DNA of 64,000 bases, from contig JALMQS010000099.1 of assembly GCA_024734495.1 (NCBI GenBank), forward strand, positions 94,289,388 through 94,353,387. The letters are read 5' to 3'. The position numbers and the translations under genes were made by a program. The notes under the pieces were generated by a model, which was given only the letters and a program-made list of their open reading frames with translations, was not told where the DNA came from and searched no databases. The first letter of the stretch is position 1; each line of letters begins with the position of its first letter. Below, piece after piece: positions 1 through 13,400 of the stretch. Source of the stretch: Forficula auricularia (lineage: Eukaryota > Arthropoda > Insecta > Dermaptera > Forficulidae).

Positions 1-1629
1 AAAATAAATTAATTTTTTATCCTCGTCAATAATATAATTTACTGTGTCTTTGGTTAAACTAGGTTGACTGCATTTAAGGTAAAATAACCACAAGGGCTTT
101 CCTGCCTGAACTAATTGAAGGTGTTTATAAATCAATAAAAAATCTTTGCACACAGAAAAACAATTCACAAAAAGTGCCATAATCAAATTAATAAATTGAC
201 TATGAAAATTTTTAAATGGTCTTTCCACTTAATCGCTTTTTTATGTTCATTACTATAAACAAATAAAAACCGAAGTCTTACAGGTGGAAATTTTGTTTTT
301 GTGAACAAATTAGAAGTTGAAATTTTGACACATGTTTATCATTCAAAGCCCCTCTAAGTCCAAAAAGTGGTTTTTATAAATTTTTGTATGTGTAATAGTA
401 ACAAGAATAGTAGGGAATTGGATAAAATTAAAAAAAAAAACAGAGTTTTTATTAAATGGGCCATGGGCCACTGAGGAGGGCAAAATAAATTGACGAAACT
501 TCTGGCTCATTTAATAAAAACTATGTGTTTATAATTTTATCCAATTCCCTATTATTCCTGTTACTAATTTACTATGAATTCAAATGATGCAGCGTTGGTA
601 TGTGTGTTTTACAAATTTTGAGACGAAAGCGTTTTACTATTAATAATGAGATTTTGAGTTTAAAGGTTTTGACTAAAAAGATAAGGCCAATTTGTAAAAT
701 GATTTTATTTTATTCCAATAATTATTTAGTATTTTAAAGTTTCTTAAAACCTGATCTAAAAAATTTAATAAAAAAAAATTACATCACCTGAAATTGTTAA
801 AGTTCCAGATGAACATCCCGAAAAAAATAGTAGGCATTATATTTTTAAAATAAAAAGACAAATTGGTTGAATTTTTCTTAATAAATTGATTACATATTAA
901 TTTATTTAATAAATATTTTTCATAATAATATGTAAACCAAACCTCCAAGAGCTAAGCGTCTGATTAGAAATATTATCCTTTTAGGATTGAAGGCACGAAG
1001 CCGAAATTGATTTTTGTACTAATCTATCTATCTATCAATATATATATATAAAATTAAGGTTTTATCTCTACACTGCTCCAAAATCGCCCCAAATTTCGGT
1101 TATACAATATACGCTTCAAGAAATGTTACGATAGAAAACCCACTCAACGAATTTCCTGTCTGTCTGTTTGTTTTCAATTGGCATAGAAACGGCTAGAGGT
1201 ATGATATTTTTATGAAATTTCTTATTTGGATCAGATGTTTTCTAAATTAATATGATTGCTATAGAACATTTTGATATTTTGATTCCAAAAGGGGGTTTGG
1301 CGGGGGACACTACTGGAAAAGATCAAATAGCTGCTAAATAATTAACTCTACTGCAAATTCCGTTTAAAAGGAAAGTTGGATAACAATGGTCTGCAAAGAA
1401 AAATGAACCTAATTGTCAAGGGAAACAGGAAACGAAGGTATTAAAGAGCCCATGGTCACATGGACATTTGTGGGAGAGCCACACTGAAGGGGGCCAAATA
1501 GCCACACCGAAGTGGCCAAAGAGCCACATGATGGCTCGCGAGCCACGGTTTGCCGATCCCTGTTATAGAGGATGTGATTCCTGACAATTTTTGTTTAAAG
1601 AAGTTCTCAAAAAAAAAAAAAAAACAAAA
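1..1629. other. AT-rich intron with repeat fragments
   Basis: No coding exon is visible. About 1440-1561 ends in a sequence whose complement begins CAGGGATCGGCAAACCG, a typical hAT-superfamily terminus, but I see no matching left end, so it is probably a truncated copy. About 1020-1190 (a TA-rich start, then a stretch ending in repeated CTGT) resembles 17465-17605 and belongs to the same dispersed repeat. The position suggests intron of the chitinase gene, because the first exon in the window begins in the middle of catalytic domain 1. Confidence 0.5.
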
Positions 1630-1840
1630 AAAAAACACCCTAAATAGGGGAGGGTCAGAAAATGTAAATTCTAGGCCTTTAGACCAAACTCAACAGAAAT
1701 TTGTATACATTATCTGTAGGCCCTCCAGAAGACAAGGAATGCAAAAACTAACCACCCAAAATAGGGAGGGCGTTCAAAAAATAAAAATTTTAAGCCTTCG
1801 GACCAAACTAGGAAAGATATGGTTTATAACTTCTGACTTT
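1630..1840 (+). repeat. Two tandem units of a dispersed ~100-130-bp repeat
   Basis: Two adjacent units share a stretch around ACCAAACT, a CCAGAAG block and a GCAAAAACTAACC block, separated by a G-rich run. Related pairs occur at 20751-20976 and, inverted, at 43375-43545. Open frames here are chance by-products of the repeat. Confidence 0.6.
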
Positions 1841-2431
1841 TCATAATCTCTTAAAATAAATCAAGTTCAATTATTTCAACATTTTTCTCTTTGGAAAATA
1901 AGGATTAGTTTTCAAATAAAATAAATAATTTATCTTTTCCAAGTTTTTTGAGGCTGAAATATCACACCCCTCTTATACCTATCATGTTACGAGTAGATGT
2001 TCTAAGCATAAAAACTATATTTATTGAAATCTCATGTATATTTTTTTGCTCTACTTATTGATGAACATAATTACAATTGTTATGAAGAAAAGATCACGTT
2101 TTCTTTGCGCATTCTTTGCATAAAATAGAGATCTGGTAAGCCTTGAAAATTCTTCCTGTCTTTTAACCACTGTGAAACAGTTTATCGATAAGAACATTCC
2201 AAACAATTATGTTTCAATTTATATAAGTTGGAATATTTTTAATTCACCTTTGATCTTTAAATGATCTTGGGTATTACTATAGAATATTAAACACAAATCG
2301 TTTGTATAAATTATTAACACTTAAACTTATTTTACAAAGTCACATTCAACGTCTGCTCAGCATTTCAATTAAATAAAATATTTAGAGAAATTTTAGTAGA
2401 CTAGCCTCACTCATGACGTGATTATGGATTA
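1841..2431. other. AT-rich stretch, nothing recognised
   Basis: No open frame with coding character, no splice-flanked exon and no clear repeat was seen. Confidence 0.5.
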
Positions 2432-3081
2432 GGGTGGCTCATATTTTGGGTATTTTGGAATTTTTACGCTGACAGAGGCTCATATGCTTCGGAATAAATA
2501 AAAACAATATATCCCCCAAGTTTCAAGTCTCTATCTCAATTTTAACATGTTCCGCACAACGATGCAATTTTCCCATCTAATTAAATAACATTGGATTTTT
2601 GGCATTGAACGATCAATTTTTTATTCCGACCAAAGTAATAGTTCAAAAATTTTCAAACTATGTAGACTTTATCCTTATAATAGTAGCTATCCTTCAGAAT
2701 TTTTACAAATTTTTAGCTATTATAATTTTGGAATTACAGCTAAATAAAATACTGCTATATCTTAGTGTTAGTAAGTTATCGACATCAAAATTATAATGAC
2801 TAAAAATCTGTAAAAATTCTGAGGGATAGCTACTATTATAAGGATAAAGTCTACAGTGTTTCAAATTTTTTGAACAATTACTTTGGCCGAAATAAAAAAT
2901 TGATTGTTAAATGCCAAAAAACCCATGTTAATCAGATGGGAAACTTGAATCGATGTGCGGCACAGGTTAAAATAGAGATAGAGACCTGAAAGATTGGTTG
3001 ATATTTTTTATTTATTTATTTCGAACCATATGAGCCTCTGTCAGCGTCTAAATTCGAAAATACCCAAAATAATGACCACCC
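2432..3081. mobile_element. Palindromic (foldback) MITE with TA duplication
   Basis: The ends are GGGTGGCTCATATTTTGGG on the left and its near complement on the right (ending CCACCCTA), flanked by TA at 2430-2431 and 3082-3083. The arms are about 300 bp and run inward with only scattered differences. Examples are the CTGACAGAGGCTCATATG block near 2470 and its complement near 3030, and the block around GTAGCTATCC near 2685 and its complement near 2830. The TA duplication suggests a Tc1/mariner-type non-autonomous element. No transposase is present. Confidence 0.75.
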
Positions 3082-3083
3082 TA

Positions 3084-3413
3084 TTGTGGATACATCTGTT
3101 ACACTACTCAGAGCAATATTTTTAGGGTTCCGTTTAAAAGTAAAACGGGCCCTTTTAGTGTCACTACAATGTCTGTATGTCTCTCCGTCTGTCAGACCAT
3201 TTTGTAGCTCGTAAACTACAAGACTCGTAAACTATAAGGCACAAGCATGAAATTTATATATATATGCTTACATAAAGATGTTTCACCTTGCACCAACACC
3301 ACAATCTCTACTAATTATATGCTTACACTATGTTTACATAAAGATTATATTTAATCTATTTCTAATAACATCTCGTGTATTTTATAACTTGATCACTTGG
3401 TTCGTTTGGGCGA
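3084..3413. repeat. Dispersed GGGTTCCGTTTAAAAGT repeat fragment
   Basis: About 3118-3260 carries a GGGTTCCGTTTAAAAGT block followed by a CTGTCTG-rich stretch. A similar block is at 54004-54070. Repeats of this general look are common in insect genomes. The class is unknown and there is no coding content. Confidence 0.4.
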
Positions 3414-3664
3414 CCCGTATGGAAATAAATGGATTTTCGAAATATGTTTTTTATATATTTTTAGAAAATAAATTAAAAATATAAAATTTTTGTCTTAAAT
3501 TTATATAAAGTTTATGTTTTCTATATATTAATATAATTATATTTTAAGAATATATAGAAAACATAAACTTTATATAAATTTAGCACTAAAATTTTATATT
3601 TTTAATATATTTTCTAAAAATATATAAAAAACATATTTAGAAAATCTATTTATTTCCATACGGG
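3414..3664. repeat. Near-perfect 250-bp palindrome
   Basis: It starts CCCGTATGGAAATAAATGG and ends with the near complement (TATTTCCATACGGG). The arms stay complementary almost to the centre near 3539, with a few mismatches. This is the structure of a palindromic MITE or of a hairpin-forming duplication. Confidence 0.8.
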
Positions 3665-5359
3665 AGAAATAATAAATTAATTGAAAATTCTTTCACTAAT
3701 TTATGTTTAGAAATGTCTGGACCGTAGAGAATAATAATTTGATTTTTCCTGTCTGCCTGTGTGTCTGGCTGGGATCTGATATTCATAATAGCAGAAAAAC
3801 GGAACGCCTATCTGATCAGAGTGATCATTTCTATAGCATTATGATAACTTTTTCCTGATGAAACATGCAAAAAGTCGAATCCTTATCGAACGGTTGAAGC
3901 CTATGATCTTAAACGTGACAGATCTGATTCTATAACAACAAAATAATAATTATAATATTAAAACCAATTAAATGGCCTAATAACATATTTTCTCAAATGC
4001 ATAGTTGAAATTGAGCACATTCCTCTAAGTTAACACAAAATGAGAATGAATGATTCTGTTATTTTGTCCTAAATTAAATTTATGGAAATTGATTAAACAT
4101 TGAAAAGATATTTACATGATGACTTGCTACTTTGGAATTATATTCTTGAGGGTGCTACTTCTCGAAAGAGAGCTTTCATTTTTAAACATTTCCTCCAAAC
4201 GTGAGTACAACAGCGTGACGCCTGCCGCCCCAAGCAAACATATCGTTCTTCGTCAATACACTTCTATCAAAGCTCATGGAAAGGAATGAATGAGTGGGTG
4301 CTTGATGATGAAATCAGGTCAATTTCCTTCCTGTGAAAGTATATGGCATACAAGCTATAACTCATCATCGAGCCCTATCAATGAGACATTCAAATTTTGT
4401 TAAATATAAGTTCAAATGATCCCATATTGCCTGCCTTGTCTTTTAGAGAACCTAATTGAGGGCGAAAAAATAGGGAACTTTCACTTTTTGATTTATGTCT
4501 TTATATATTCATTCGTTGTAGAATATAAATAGAAAACAATGTTTTTATGGACATAAATCTTTAAGTTGTTTACGATGCGTTCCTTGAGTTTATAACTCTA
4601 TCCTAAATAACTTTGAGAATGAGATTGAGTTATACTTATGAAATTTTTCGGTATTATAATTGGCCTGAGAAAATATTTAACTATTGTTTACTTGAAAATG
4701 AAAAATATTAAGAAATCAAAAAAACAAAACAAAACAACTAAATTAAGAATGTTAGATTGTGAAACATAGGTATATCTAAACAATTAAATCTCAATTATAA
4801 TTTTGTAAAATTATAACAATTTAAGTAATTATGGAAAATAAAAGTATTTTAATGAGTTGAATTAGTAATTTCTTCCTATTTTTTTTATTTTGAAATATAA
4901 TGGTCACGAATTATTAAACTATATAGATTGTTTTTAAATATTTTTTCAAATTTTAATTTATCATACTTTTTTGATAAGACCATAGTTTCAATTATTCAGT
5001 AGAGTTTATTTACTCCGACACGGCAAGTAAACCGACACTGAGCTGCTAAGTAGGTACATGACATTTTTGTGCCACGACTTGTGTGACACAGAGAATATTG
5101 TGTTCAGTGTACACTAAATGACATTCATTCACTATTTGTTTGTTAGATCTTGCCATGTAGTCGAGAAAAGCAGTCACTATTGTGATTAGTATGATAGATA
5201 AATTAAATTGAGATCCAAGTGAGTTGTTTGTACTGCTACAGTATGCAGTTTCAACTTAGCGTTTTTTTTTTATTTTTGTTTGTTAATATTCGAAATATTT
5301 CAATATAGAAAATGTAAACAAATAACTCTAACTTTTCATGAACAGGCGGAAATAGTTAA
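3665..5359. other. AT-rich intron, nothing recognised
   Basis: No exon or transposon ends were found. A less AT-rich stretch at about 4200-4390 has no open frame of note. It could be a conserved non-coding segment, but I cannot test that here. Confidence 0.4.
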
Positions 5360-5908
5360 CCTTCCAGCGGGCGCGCTGTGTAATTTCCCTTGAGCGGGCG
5401 CTTGTCGTAAATTTTACGTCATCAAGTTTTCTCCATGTAAATGGTGTTTTCTTTATATTAATGTTAGAGAATTGCTGTAAGGTTATGAAAAATGATAAAT
5501 GACAGTACTTTAAAAAAAATATATTTGACTTTCTTAAACAAAAAACGAAACAACACTAAATATTTCTTCTAGCTCTTTTTGTGTTAGCGGCCTACGAGCC
5601 ATAATGGAACACGTCTAAAACCAAAAAATACATTTAGCTATAAAAAGAAACGATATAAAATGAGAAAAAAATGAAAAAATTAGTTTATTTAATATACTTA
5701 TACTTTAAGGCGCGTGTCGTAAAATTTACGCTCAACGGAAATTCTCAAATATCAATGAATAACAAAAACTTCTAAGCACACCTGTAGTTTAGAAAAACCC
5801 TGACCCTCGAATAGCTCGGAGCTCGATTCTTGAGACTAAGTGGTAAAAGTGGTGGAAGCGATAAGGCGCATGTGTCGTAAATTTTACGACAGCGCGTCCG
5901 CTAGAAAG
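5360..5908. mobile_element. piggyBac-type MITE
   Basis: Inverted ends (CCTTCCAGCGGGCGCGCTGT on the left, and CTTTCTAGCGGACGCGCTGT as the complement of the right end) are flanked exactly by TTAA at 5356-5359 and 5909-5912, the target duplication of piggyBac elements. Inner copies of GTCGTAAA.TTTACG near both ends and near 5710 extend the inverted repeat. There is no transposase frame, so it is a 549-bp non-autonomous element. Confidence 0.85.
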
Positions 5909-5949
5909 TTAAGAAAATTGAAACGGGCGAAATGTTCAACACACTAGAC

Positions 5950-6881
5950 CAGGGGTCGGCAACATTTTGAGACGGAAGAGCCAAAAGTTACAATTTACAA
6001 AATTTCCCAGTTTTTAAAAAGCAACTAACTTTTTTGTTTCATTATTATGGTATTTGATTACGATTAGGTATATAAATTTGATTTTTTATTTAAAACAAAT
6101 AGCTTTAAATATGAAATAATATTTATTCATATAAAAACATACAAATGTTTCTCACAAAACATATTAAAGTTATTGAAATTGTAATCAATTAAAATGAAAT
6201 TTGGCCATCATTACAAACAAGATCATCACGATTTTTTCTTATAAGTACAATTAATATATAATTAAATACAATTTTTTTTTTTTTAATCAAAAATATTCGA
6301 CTCACATCGAAAAGTCAGGGAAGGAAATCCAAAAATTTTGTGATGATCTTGTTTGTAATGATGGCCAAATCTCATTTTAATTGATTATAGACCTGATGAA
6401 GGAGGGAATAGTCTTCGAAACGTCGGTTTATGAATAAAAAGATAGTATAAATTATCTTATTTTTTGGACTCCCTCATCAATATTCACTCAATTTTACTTA
6501 TCAGTCCGTCTCCAAAAATTATTCAAATCATATTAAAGTATTTTAGCTAGCTCTGCTAGAATAATAAAATTAGTAATCAAATAATATAACTATAATTATT
6601 GAATAATAGATAGTTACATCAATGGGAGCATTGGCCTTGCATACCTTTTGAAAGTTTGGTTAAATCTGGCTCATAACTTGTTGTTTTCAGTTTCAAGCAC
6701 GTCTCTAGATTTTTATTTGTTAGTTGGCTTCTTACTTTACTTGCAGTATATATTTTTTGCAGTATAATATTTTTTATGAGTTTTGAAAATAAAATAATAT
6801 AATTATTAATATTTGCACATGGAACTGGAGAGCCGCATCTTGACATCGAAAGAGCCGCATGCCGCAGGTTACCGATCCCTG
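5950..6881. mobile_element. hAT-type non-autonomous element, 8-bp TSD
   Basis: The left end CAGGGGTCGGCAAC and the complement of the right end CAGGGATCGGTAACC are typical hAT termini. An exact 8-bp target duplication CACTAGAC lies at 5942-5949 and 6882-6889. Sub-terminal GAGCC blocks near both ends are also inverted. No transposase is visible. A foldback unit (6176-6470) sits inside it. Confidence 0.9.
6176..6510. repeat. Foldback unit nested in the hAT element, with a hammerhead-like motif
   Basis: The arms are inverted: ATGGCCA near 6360 and TGGCCAT near 6203 lie in about 55 bp of complementary sequence containing GATCATCAC and GTGATGATC. The right side carries CTGATGA at 6393-6399 and GAAACGTC at 6417-6424 with a short hairpin between them. 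The same trailer (GAATAAA then an AGATAGT block) follows the motif in the 17927-18328 element. Confidence 0.7.
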
Positions 6882-6889
6882 CACTAGAC

Positions 6890-7351
6890 CAATAATTGCG
6901 TTTAACCCATGTTTCTTATGAGCATTGGAAAACAACATCATCTGTTGGTTCTGAAACTTTTTGAGAAATAAATAATAATTCACTTCCAGTAACTATGGTT
7001 TTGTATTTTTAAAGATCGCAGATGAAATTATCAAACCGTCGTGTAATTTTATGGTCTTTGTTAGTTGTTTATTAAAAAAATACAATATGGTTTCTCCGGA
7101 TCCGAGATATATCGAATTGGATGGGTATATGTTGATTGTCGAATAATTATTGAATTTCGAATAAAAATAGAACTACAAGAACAAATCGCTTGTTCGGTTA
7201 TTATGTTATTACATTATTAGAAAAACATAACACCCAATACAGGGTATATACAGGTTTTGCTTGTATCTTAATAAATTTAATTTATTTTCGGTGTCCATGA
7301 ATAATGATTCTTTTAGTTAAATATCGATTACCTAGCATGTTATTGTTTTAG
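6890..7351. other. 3' end of the intron before exon 1
   Basis: AT-rich, ending in a TATTGTTTTAG acceptor at 7341-7351. Nothing else was recognised. Confidence 0.5.
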
Positions 7352-7475
7352 AATTGCGGGAAGCCTTTGAAGCGGAAGCCCAAGAGGTGAAGAAACCACG
7401 TCTTTTGTTAACTGCCGCAGTCCCTGTCGGTCCAGACAACGTAAAAAGCGGATATGACGTCCCAGCAGTGGCCAG
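7352..7475 (+). CDS. Cht7: Cht7 exon a: catalytic domain 1, central strand region
   Basis: Acceptor TTTTAG ends at 7351 and donor GTAACG starts at 7476. The first two bases complete a codon begun in the upstream exon, and the last two begin a Ser codon. It encodes [11 protein letters not shown]..., then [14 protein letters not shown] and YDVPAVA, the segment that follows the catalytic DWEYP strand in GH18 domains. The preceding exon with that motif is not in the window. Confidence 0.92.
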
Positions 7476-10400
7476 GTAACGGAAACACTTTGCCTACATT
7501 GTTTACCTAGCAAGATCATCTTCAAATAAGATTTATTTTCAATAGCCATTCTTTCATATTACACATAGGTCATGTAAGATCTAAAACATGTTTTTTTTTT
7601 GAAGATTAATCATAATTAAGTCTATAGTTTAAAATACACCATCGAAAATATTTAATTAATATCGTGTTTTTTAGAATAATAAAATTCTAAATAAAAATTC
7701 TTATAAATATTAAACAGCTCAGATATGTAGCCTGGAATATTTGTCAGAGTGGGCATTACTATTTTAAATATTAGGTTTAAAATAGAGGTATTTATTAGAA
7801 TAAAAATACATATTATAAAACATTTATATTACAATTTTGTTTAACTAGCTTTTCGTAGATTTACAACTAGTGTCAACTAGACCATTCCGGAGAGGGGGAG
7901 GGGGCTCATGAGCTACCTTTTAAATACCTCCTTGGTACAATTCAAGAAAGCTATATTATATAATTGTATAACTATTAATTTACAATTGGCTGGATGATTG
8001 TTAAAAACCATTTCAAGTTGAATACATTTTTATTATTTTCACTCGTCGATCTGCGGCAATTTTCATTTGTTAAAAAAAACATATCTGTTAGTGGGTTACT
8101 GTAGAAGTTGTCAAATTTTGTGTACACTCTAGCTTAAAATGACGGTATTAAAACGATATTTTAAATTCAGATTAAAAGTTGATAGATTTTGGTTGAAATG
8201 GGACAAGAAATAAGAGATGTTGATTAAAAATTTGAACTCTATGTCTGATTTGGACCAAAATTTGTACAATTAGCCTTTAAAGCCATATGAAAATATTAAT
8301 ACAAAAATAAGCTTCCTAAAATGGCCAGGGGCGGAGGGGGGGGCAGGTGTATGGTAAAATAAAAAAATGGTCATATTACATATTTTTTTCATCGTTTTTC
8401 GAAATTTTTTATTTTTAGATAAATATATTATATTTTCAAAATGGAAAAACGAATAGAACAAATTTTAAATGAAACTTAGATATTTCACTTATTTTTCAAA
8501 AATAAAACACTCACATATTTGTATTAATTTTTAATTGAACGGTCCCGCATACTGAAATTTTTCTTTAGTTTAAGCTTAATATTAATTTGCTTATCAATTC
8601 TCAATGAATAGTGAAAATTTTTAGCTTTACTTATATTATATTTAATATCGAAGGCAAATTTGTATCTAAGATTATTTAGGCTAACTGCACGGAAGGCAAG
8701 TTGGCACTCGGGTTCGACTCCGAGGGGGCGAAACCCTCTGACATGGAATATATACATAATTTTCAGTTGCGTACGGTCCATGGATTCTGTAGATGGAGGG
8801 CATTCCTAAAATTTCAAAATATTTACAGTACCTATTTTCATACAGTGTCATAAAAAACTAATGTTAAATTTGAAAAATAACGAAAAATTCTATGATCTCG
8901 TATTCGACGAAATTTGCAAAAATAAAGCGAAAAATAAAATAAAATTAAAAAAAATGTATACTTTTTTAGACAACATCCCCTGTTTGAAAAGTCTCCACCC
9001 GCCACTGTGATAGATTATCTATTAAGATCTTTGATTTGACCTTAATAATTTATTTTTTAAAATTAGATATTTTTGTTGGTGGTGTTTAAATTTTTTATTC
9101 AGGGTTTTGGTGGCTATACAATATACATGTTTCATTTGTAAAAAGGTTAAGAACCTGTGATCTAGATTTTGAAGTTAAATTTTCACTGTCATGTTAAAAT
9201 TTAGAAATATATTTTTCGCTTTCGTCTTATAGAAATAAATTTCCTTTCTTAATTTACGATGTTATGGAATAAATTTTTAGTTACTTGGATATCATTAATT
9301 TGATGGCTTACGATTTCCACGGCAAATGGGAGCGCGAAACCGGCCATAATGCTCCACTTTTCGCGCCAAGTTCCGATTCGGAATGGCGAAAACAACTTTC
9401 GGTATCGCACGCAGCCAACATGTGGGTATCAATGGGTGCTCCGAAAGAGAAAATCGTTATCGGCATGCCTACCTACGGAAGATCATTTACATTGGCCGAC
9501 CCATTGAACAATCGGGTGAATGCACCTGCGTCAGGAGGTGGCAAAGCTGGCGACTACACCAAAGAAGGGGGCTTTCTCGCTTATTATGAGGTACATTAAA
9601 TTTAATACGAAAAAATAATTACCACTTACAATCGCAAATAATAATTCTTTAGATCTTATAAATAATTTTTCATTTGAATAAATAATCCAAGATATTAGCA
9701 TCAGACTTTCTATTCTTACTTCATTCATAATCATCACAATTGAGACATATGCGTTACTTTTGTTGTTGAAAGCTCTCCTAAGCTGGCTTTATTCCAGAAA
9801 AAAAAACCAAACATTAACATATTAATAGCAAATATTAATTAATGAAAATATTTTTTTAATATTCAAACTTGCTTTACACATATGCAACATTGTAAATAAT
9901 TATTTAAACAGCTCACCATTTATCACGTCACCCAGTTTAATGCATTGAAGTTTGCCTTTGATGCTCTGTAACTTGAGAATTATTGGTCGTACACACTTGA
10001 GTCTAATAAACTTTTTTGTAGCAAATTTTATGCCCTACAAAAGCTTAATGTTCATTTTTTAAAAAAATTTTAAATACCGAAAAATCAACTTGAAACCTAC
10101 ATTTTTTTCTCATCTTATTTAAATGGGAACTCGAATTTTTCGAGGAGCTAATCCCTTATTTGACTTAGAATTATTTTCCATCGGGGATATTTTTTTTATT
10201 CTATAAATTATCAGTTTCTCGGATTGGGAGAAAAAAATGTTGCCCTAAAATGAAACATCCCAATATAATATATCAATCAATTTATCACATGTCCATATAT
10301 CTATAGTAGTCCAAGAGCTGGTGACACATTTTGACTACAAAAAATTATAATTTATAGTCAATTATAAACATAATATATTCACTCCAAACCATTTGAGTGG

Positions 10401-13400
10401 TGGAACGTGGAACCAGACCACCTCCCACCACTCAAATGGTCTGGGGTGAATATATTATGATTATAATTGTCTATAAATTATAATTTTTATAATTTCATTG
10501 TGGGTCAAAAATATTTTTTAACACATATGTATTTTTTACCGCACTCACACCATGCGCAGTACCTGGTCCACCTGCTAAAGCCAGCCAGACTGGTCATTCC
10601 CTGTACAACTATCATAGACGGTACTATTACGCATTATTTCTAGTTGGGTCAAATCCGTAGTCAAAATGTGTCACCAGCTCTTGGTCTATAGGATTGTGGC
10701 GTAAATCTTTCTCTCGTGAATAAAATTGTAGATACTTTCTAGTACTCTAAACGTGTTTTTCAAACACGTTACAAAATTTATTAATCATTATTATAATATT
10801 ATTATTTTATTAAATTAAAATTAAGGCTTTAATTCAAAAAATAACCACTTATATATGATTTTCATTTTGCTTGTACAAGTCATTAACATTTTGTTCATTA
10901 TTAGGCGTTTATTTACCATATAAGGATAATGAGTACAAATATATTTTATTAATTCTCAGCAAAGTAATATAAGAATTAATATGTTTAAGCTTGAAATTTG
11001 CTGTTTTTTTATCTAATATATATCAGAATATATACATACAAACATACATGTATTAATTGAGATAACATTGAAATGCTATTGGATTATTCATTTGTTAAAT
11101 TTAATTTAATTTATTTAATTAAAAAACGAGACTGTCTACTATAATATTATTGTAATTATTAAATTAAATATTGTATTGATAGCGTTTATCTTTAGGAGAC
11201 GGACTGGTATAAATATGCAATTTGATGTTGATGAAGGCAGTCCACGGTGGTTGTAAAAAATAAGACTATAATGGTTTTATTATTTTATATTTATTTGTTA
11301 AACCGACGTTTCGGAGATTTATTCTCTCCTCCTTCAGGGTAACACAGGTTTACAACCACCGTGGACTGCCTTCATCAACATCCAATTACATAAATATTGT
11401 ATATTTTCTGCTAATTATATTTATATATGTATACTAATAAAATTTTAGTTTCGATGGCCTTTTCTTAAAAACCATCAAAACTAAAATTTCACAAACAGTT
11501 TTATGCAACTTTTAGTGTTGAAAAAATAAATTCCAAATGATATAACAATTTTTCCAGATCAAATTGAATAAGTATTTATTTTCGAAATTATCTCATCTAT
11601 ATAAATATGTTGAATTCTTAAATTAATTTATTAAAACTAGAGAGAAAAGATACAGTAATATTTATAATAAGGTATATTTGGAGCTAGTAAGTAAGAAATT
11701 AATTAAATTCCTTCTCATACAGGTATGTGAAATGCTGAAGAACGGTGCAGGCTACGTCTGGGATGACGAGATGAAGGTACCTTATGCCATTGATGGCGAC
11801 CAATGGGTAGGCTTTGATGATGAACGTAGTATCCGAAACAAAATGCAATGGCTTAAGAAAGAAGGCTATGCAGGCGCCATGATCTGGACTGTGGACATGG
11901 ACGATTTTACTGGAACTGTGTGCGGCGGGGGAAATAAGTACCCACTTATCCAGGCTATGAGGTAGGAATCTAGTCATAATTACCTAACATTTCTTCAGAT
12001 ATTGTTTTGGCCAAAAAAATGTAAGCAAAACAAATTATGGCTCTGACTTGTCAATGGCAGACCTCTTATGTCGACAAGATAATAAAAAGCCATTAAGATG
12101 AACGTTGATGCGCGATACAGGCTGAATGTAAACTAAGTGATTTTGGCTAGAATTCATGCTTATCATACGCATTCTTTTATGACATCCACTTTATCTTCTT
12201 CTCTATCTCTGACTTTTCACATTTGCTATCTTGTCAGAACTCTTCATATAATTCTCCAGACTAAAACTGGGCCCCGAGAAGGGCGAACTATTAAATTCGC
12301 TAGAAATTTGATATTTGATTTTTGCTTATATGAAATTTCTTAAAAGTCAGGTAAAATAATTTTCAAACATTACTTTTTACTTTATCCAATGCGAAACATC
12401 AAGTGATTCATTCAATCAAATCCAGGTTCAAGATATAAATGTTTACAAAGGTTCTTGAACAGTTCGGGTCGAAACGACTATGGATATACTTACATCTTAC
12501 TTGAATTTATTGGAGTATCATAAGCATTCATATAAGGTTCGGAAATATGTAATCTTGGACTCCTTGGCAAGTCTCTTCCGGTTCCTGATTTCAGTAAATG
12601 CACGAGAGGTGTACATTCATAATGGCGAAATAGGTTAACTTTGGCTTCTTTTAACTTGGACAGTATAAACAATAGAATACGAATAAAAAAAATGTTTAAA
12701 ATTTTTGAGTAAATTCAAAATTCCGACCGCCTGGAGAACTTCACCCATTGAACAACGTAAAGAGTAAAAAATGTTCAATTAATTTTATAAGCCAATAGTC
12801 AATTTTATTTTTTACAATCATGAGCGAAAATTGATAATTGAATATTGTGGTAGCTCTTGTCCGAAATAGAACTTGAAATATTTTGTTTTATTTAGATTAT
12901 TGTTCCACGTATAATAAAAATAGTGAATTATAAAAATATAAATAACTGTACTTATAAAAATCCTCAAAATGTAGCCTGAAATTTAACTCCTTTTATGACG
13001 TTGGAGCGCCTGTATTTAGGCAACACTTTGCGCGCAGGAGAATGAAAGCTGCGTAAGAGCTAGGCGAGTCCAGTCGATGGAATGGTATCTGTGCCATCAA
13101 GTATGTATGAAAGGATAATTTTTCCATAAGCTTTAAATAGTCACAGAATAGAAAAGGTTTACCATATAAACATTAAAGTTTTTGCGATTTGCTGCCTCAG
13201 TTCCATTATTATTTTTATTATTAATTGATTTTGCTTTTTACTTTATCTAATGCAAAATGGATAAAGTATTTGAATCGGTCTCGCGCCAAGTCCTCAGGTA
13301 AAGACTACGGAACCCATGGTCTCAAACAAAGTCACAAATTGTAGTATTCTATCAGGTTGAATTTTAACACCTGACGGTTTTGCCAAAGATTACATGGGCT

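Noticed and set aside
6393..6424. Calling the CTGATGA...GAAACGTC copy in the hAT element a functional hammerhead
   Set aside because: Helix I pairing is poor and stem II needs two wobbles. Kept only as a family member of the motif.
8690..8730. Intact tRNA gene around GGTTCGACTCC
   Set aside because: The B box is perfect but no acceptor stem, anticodon arm or D arm could be paired. It fits a SINE head better.
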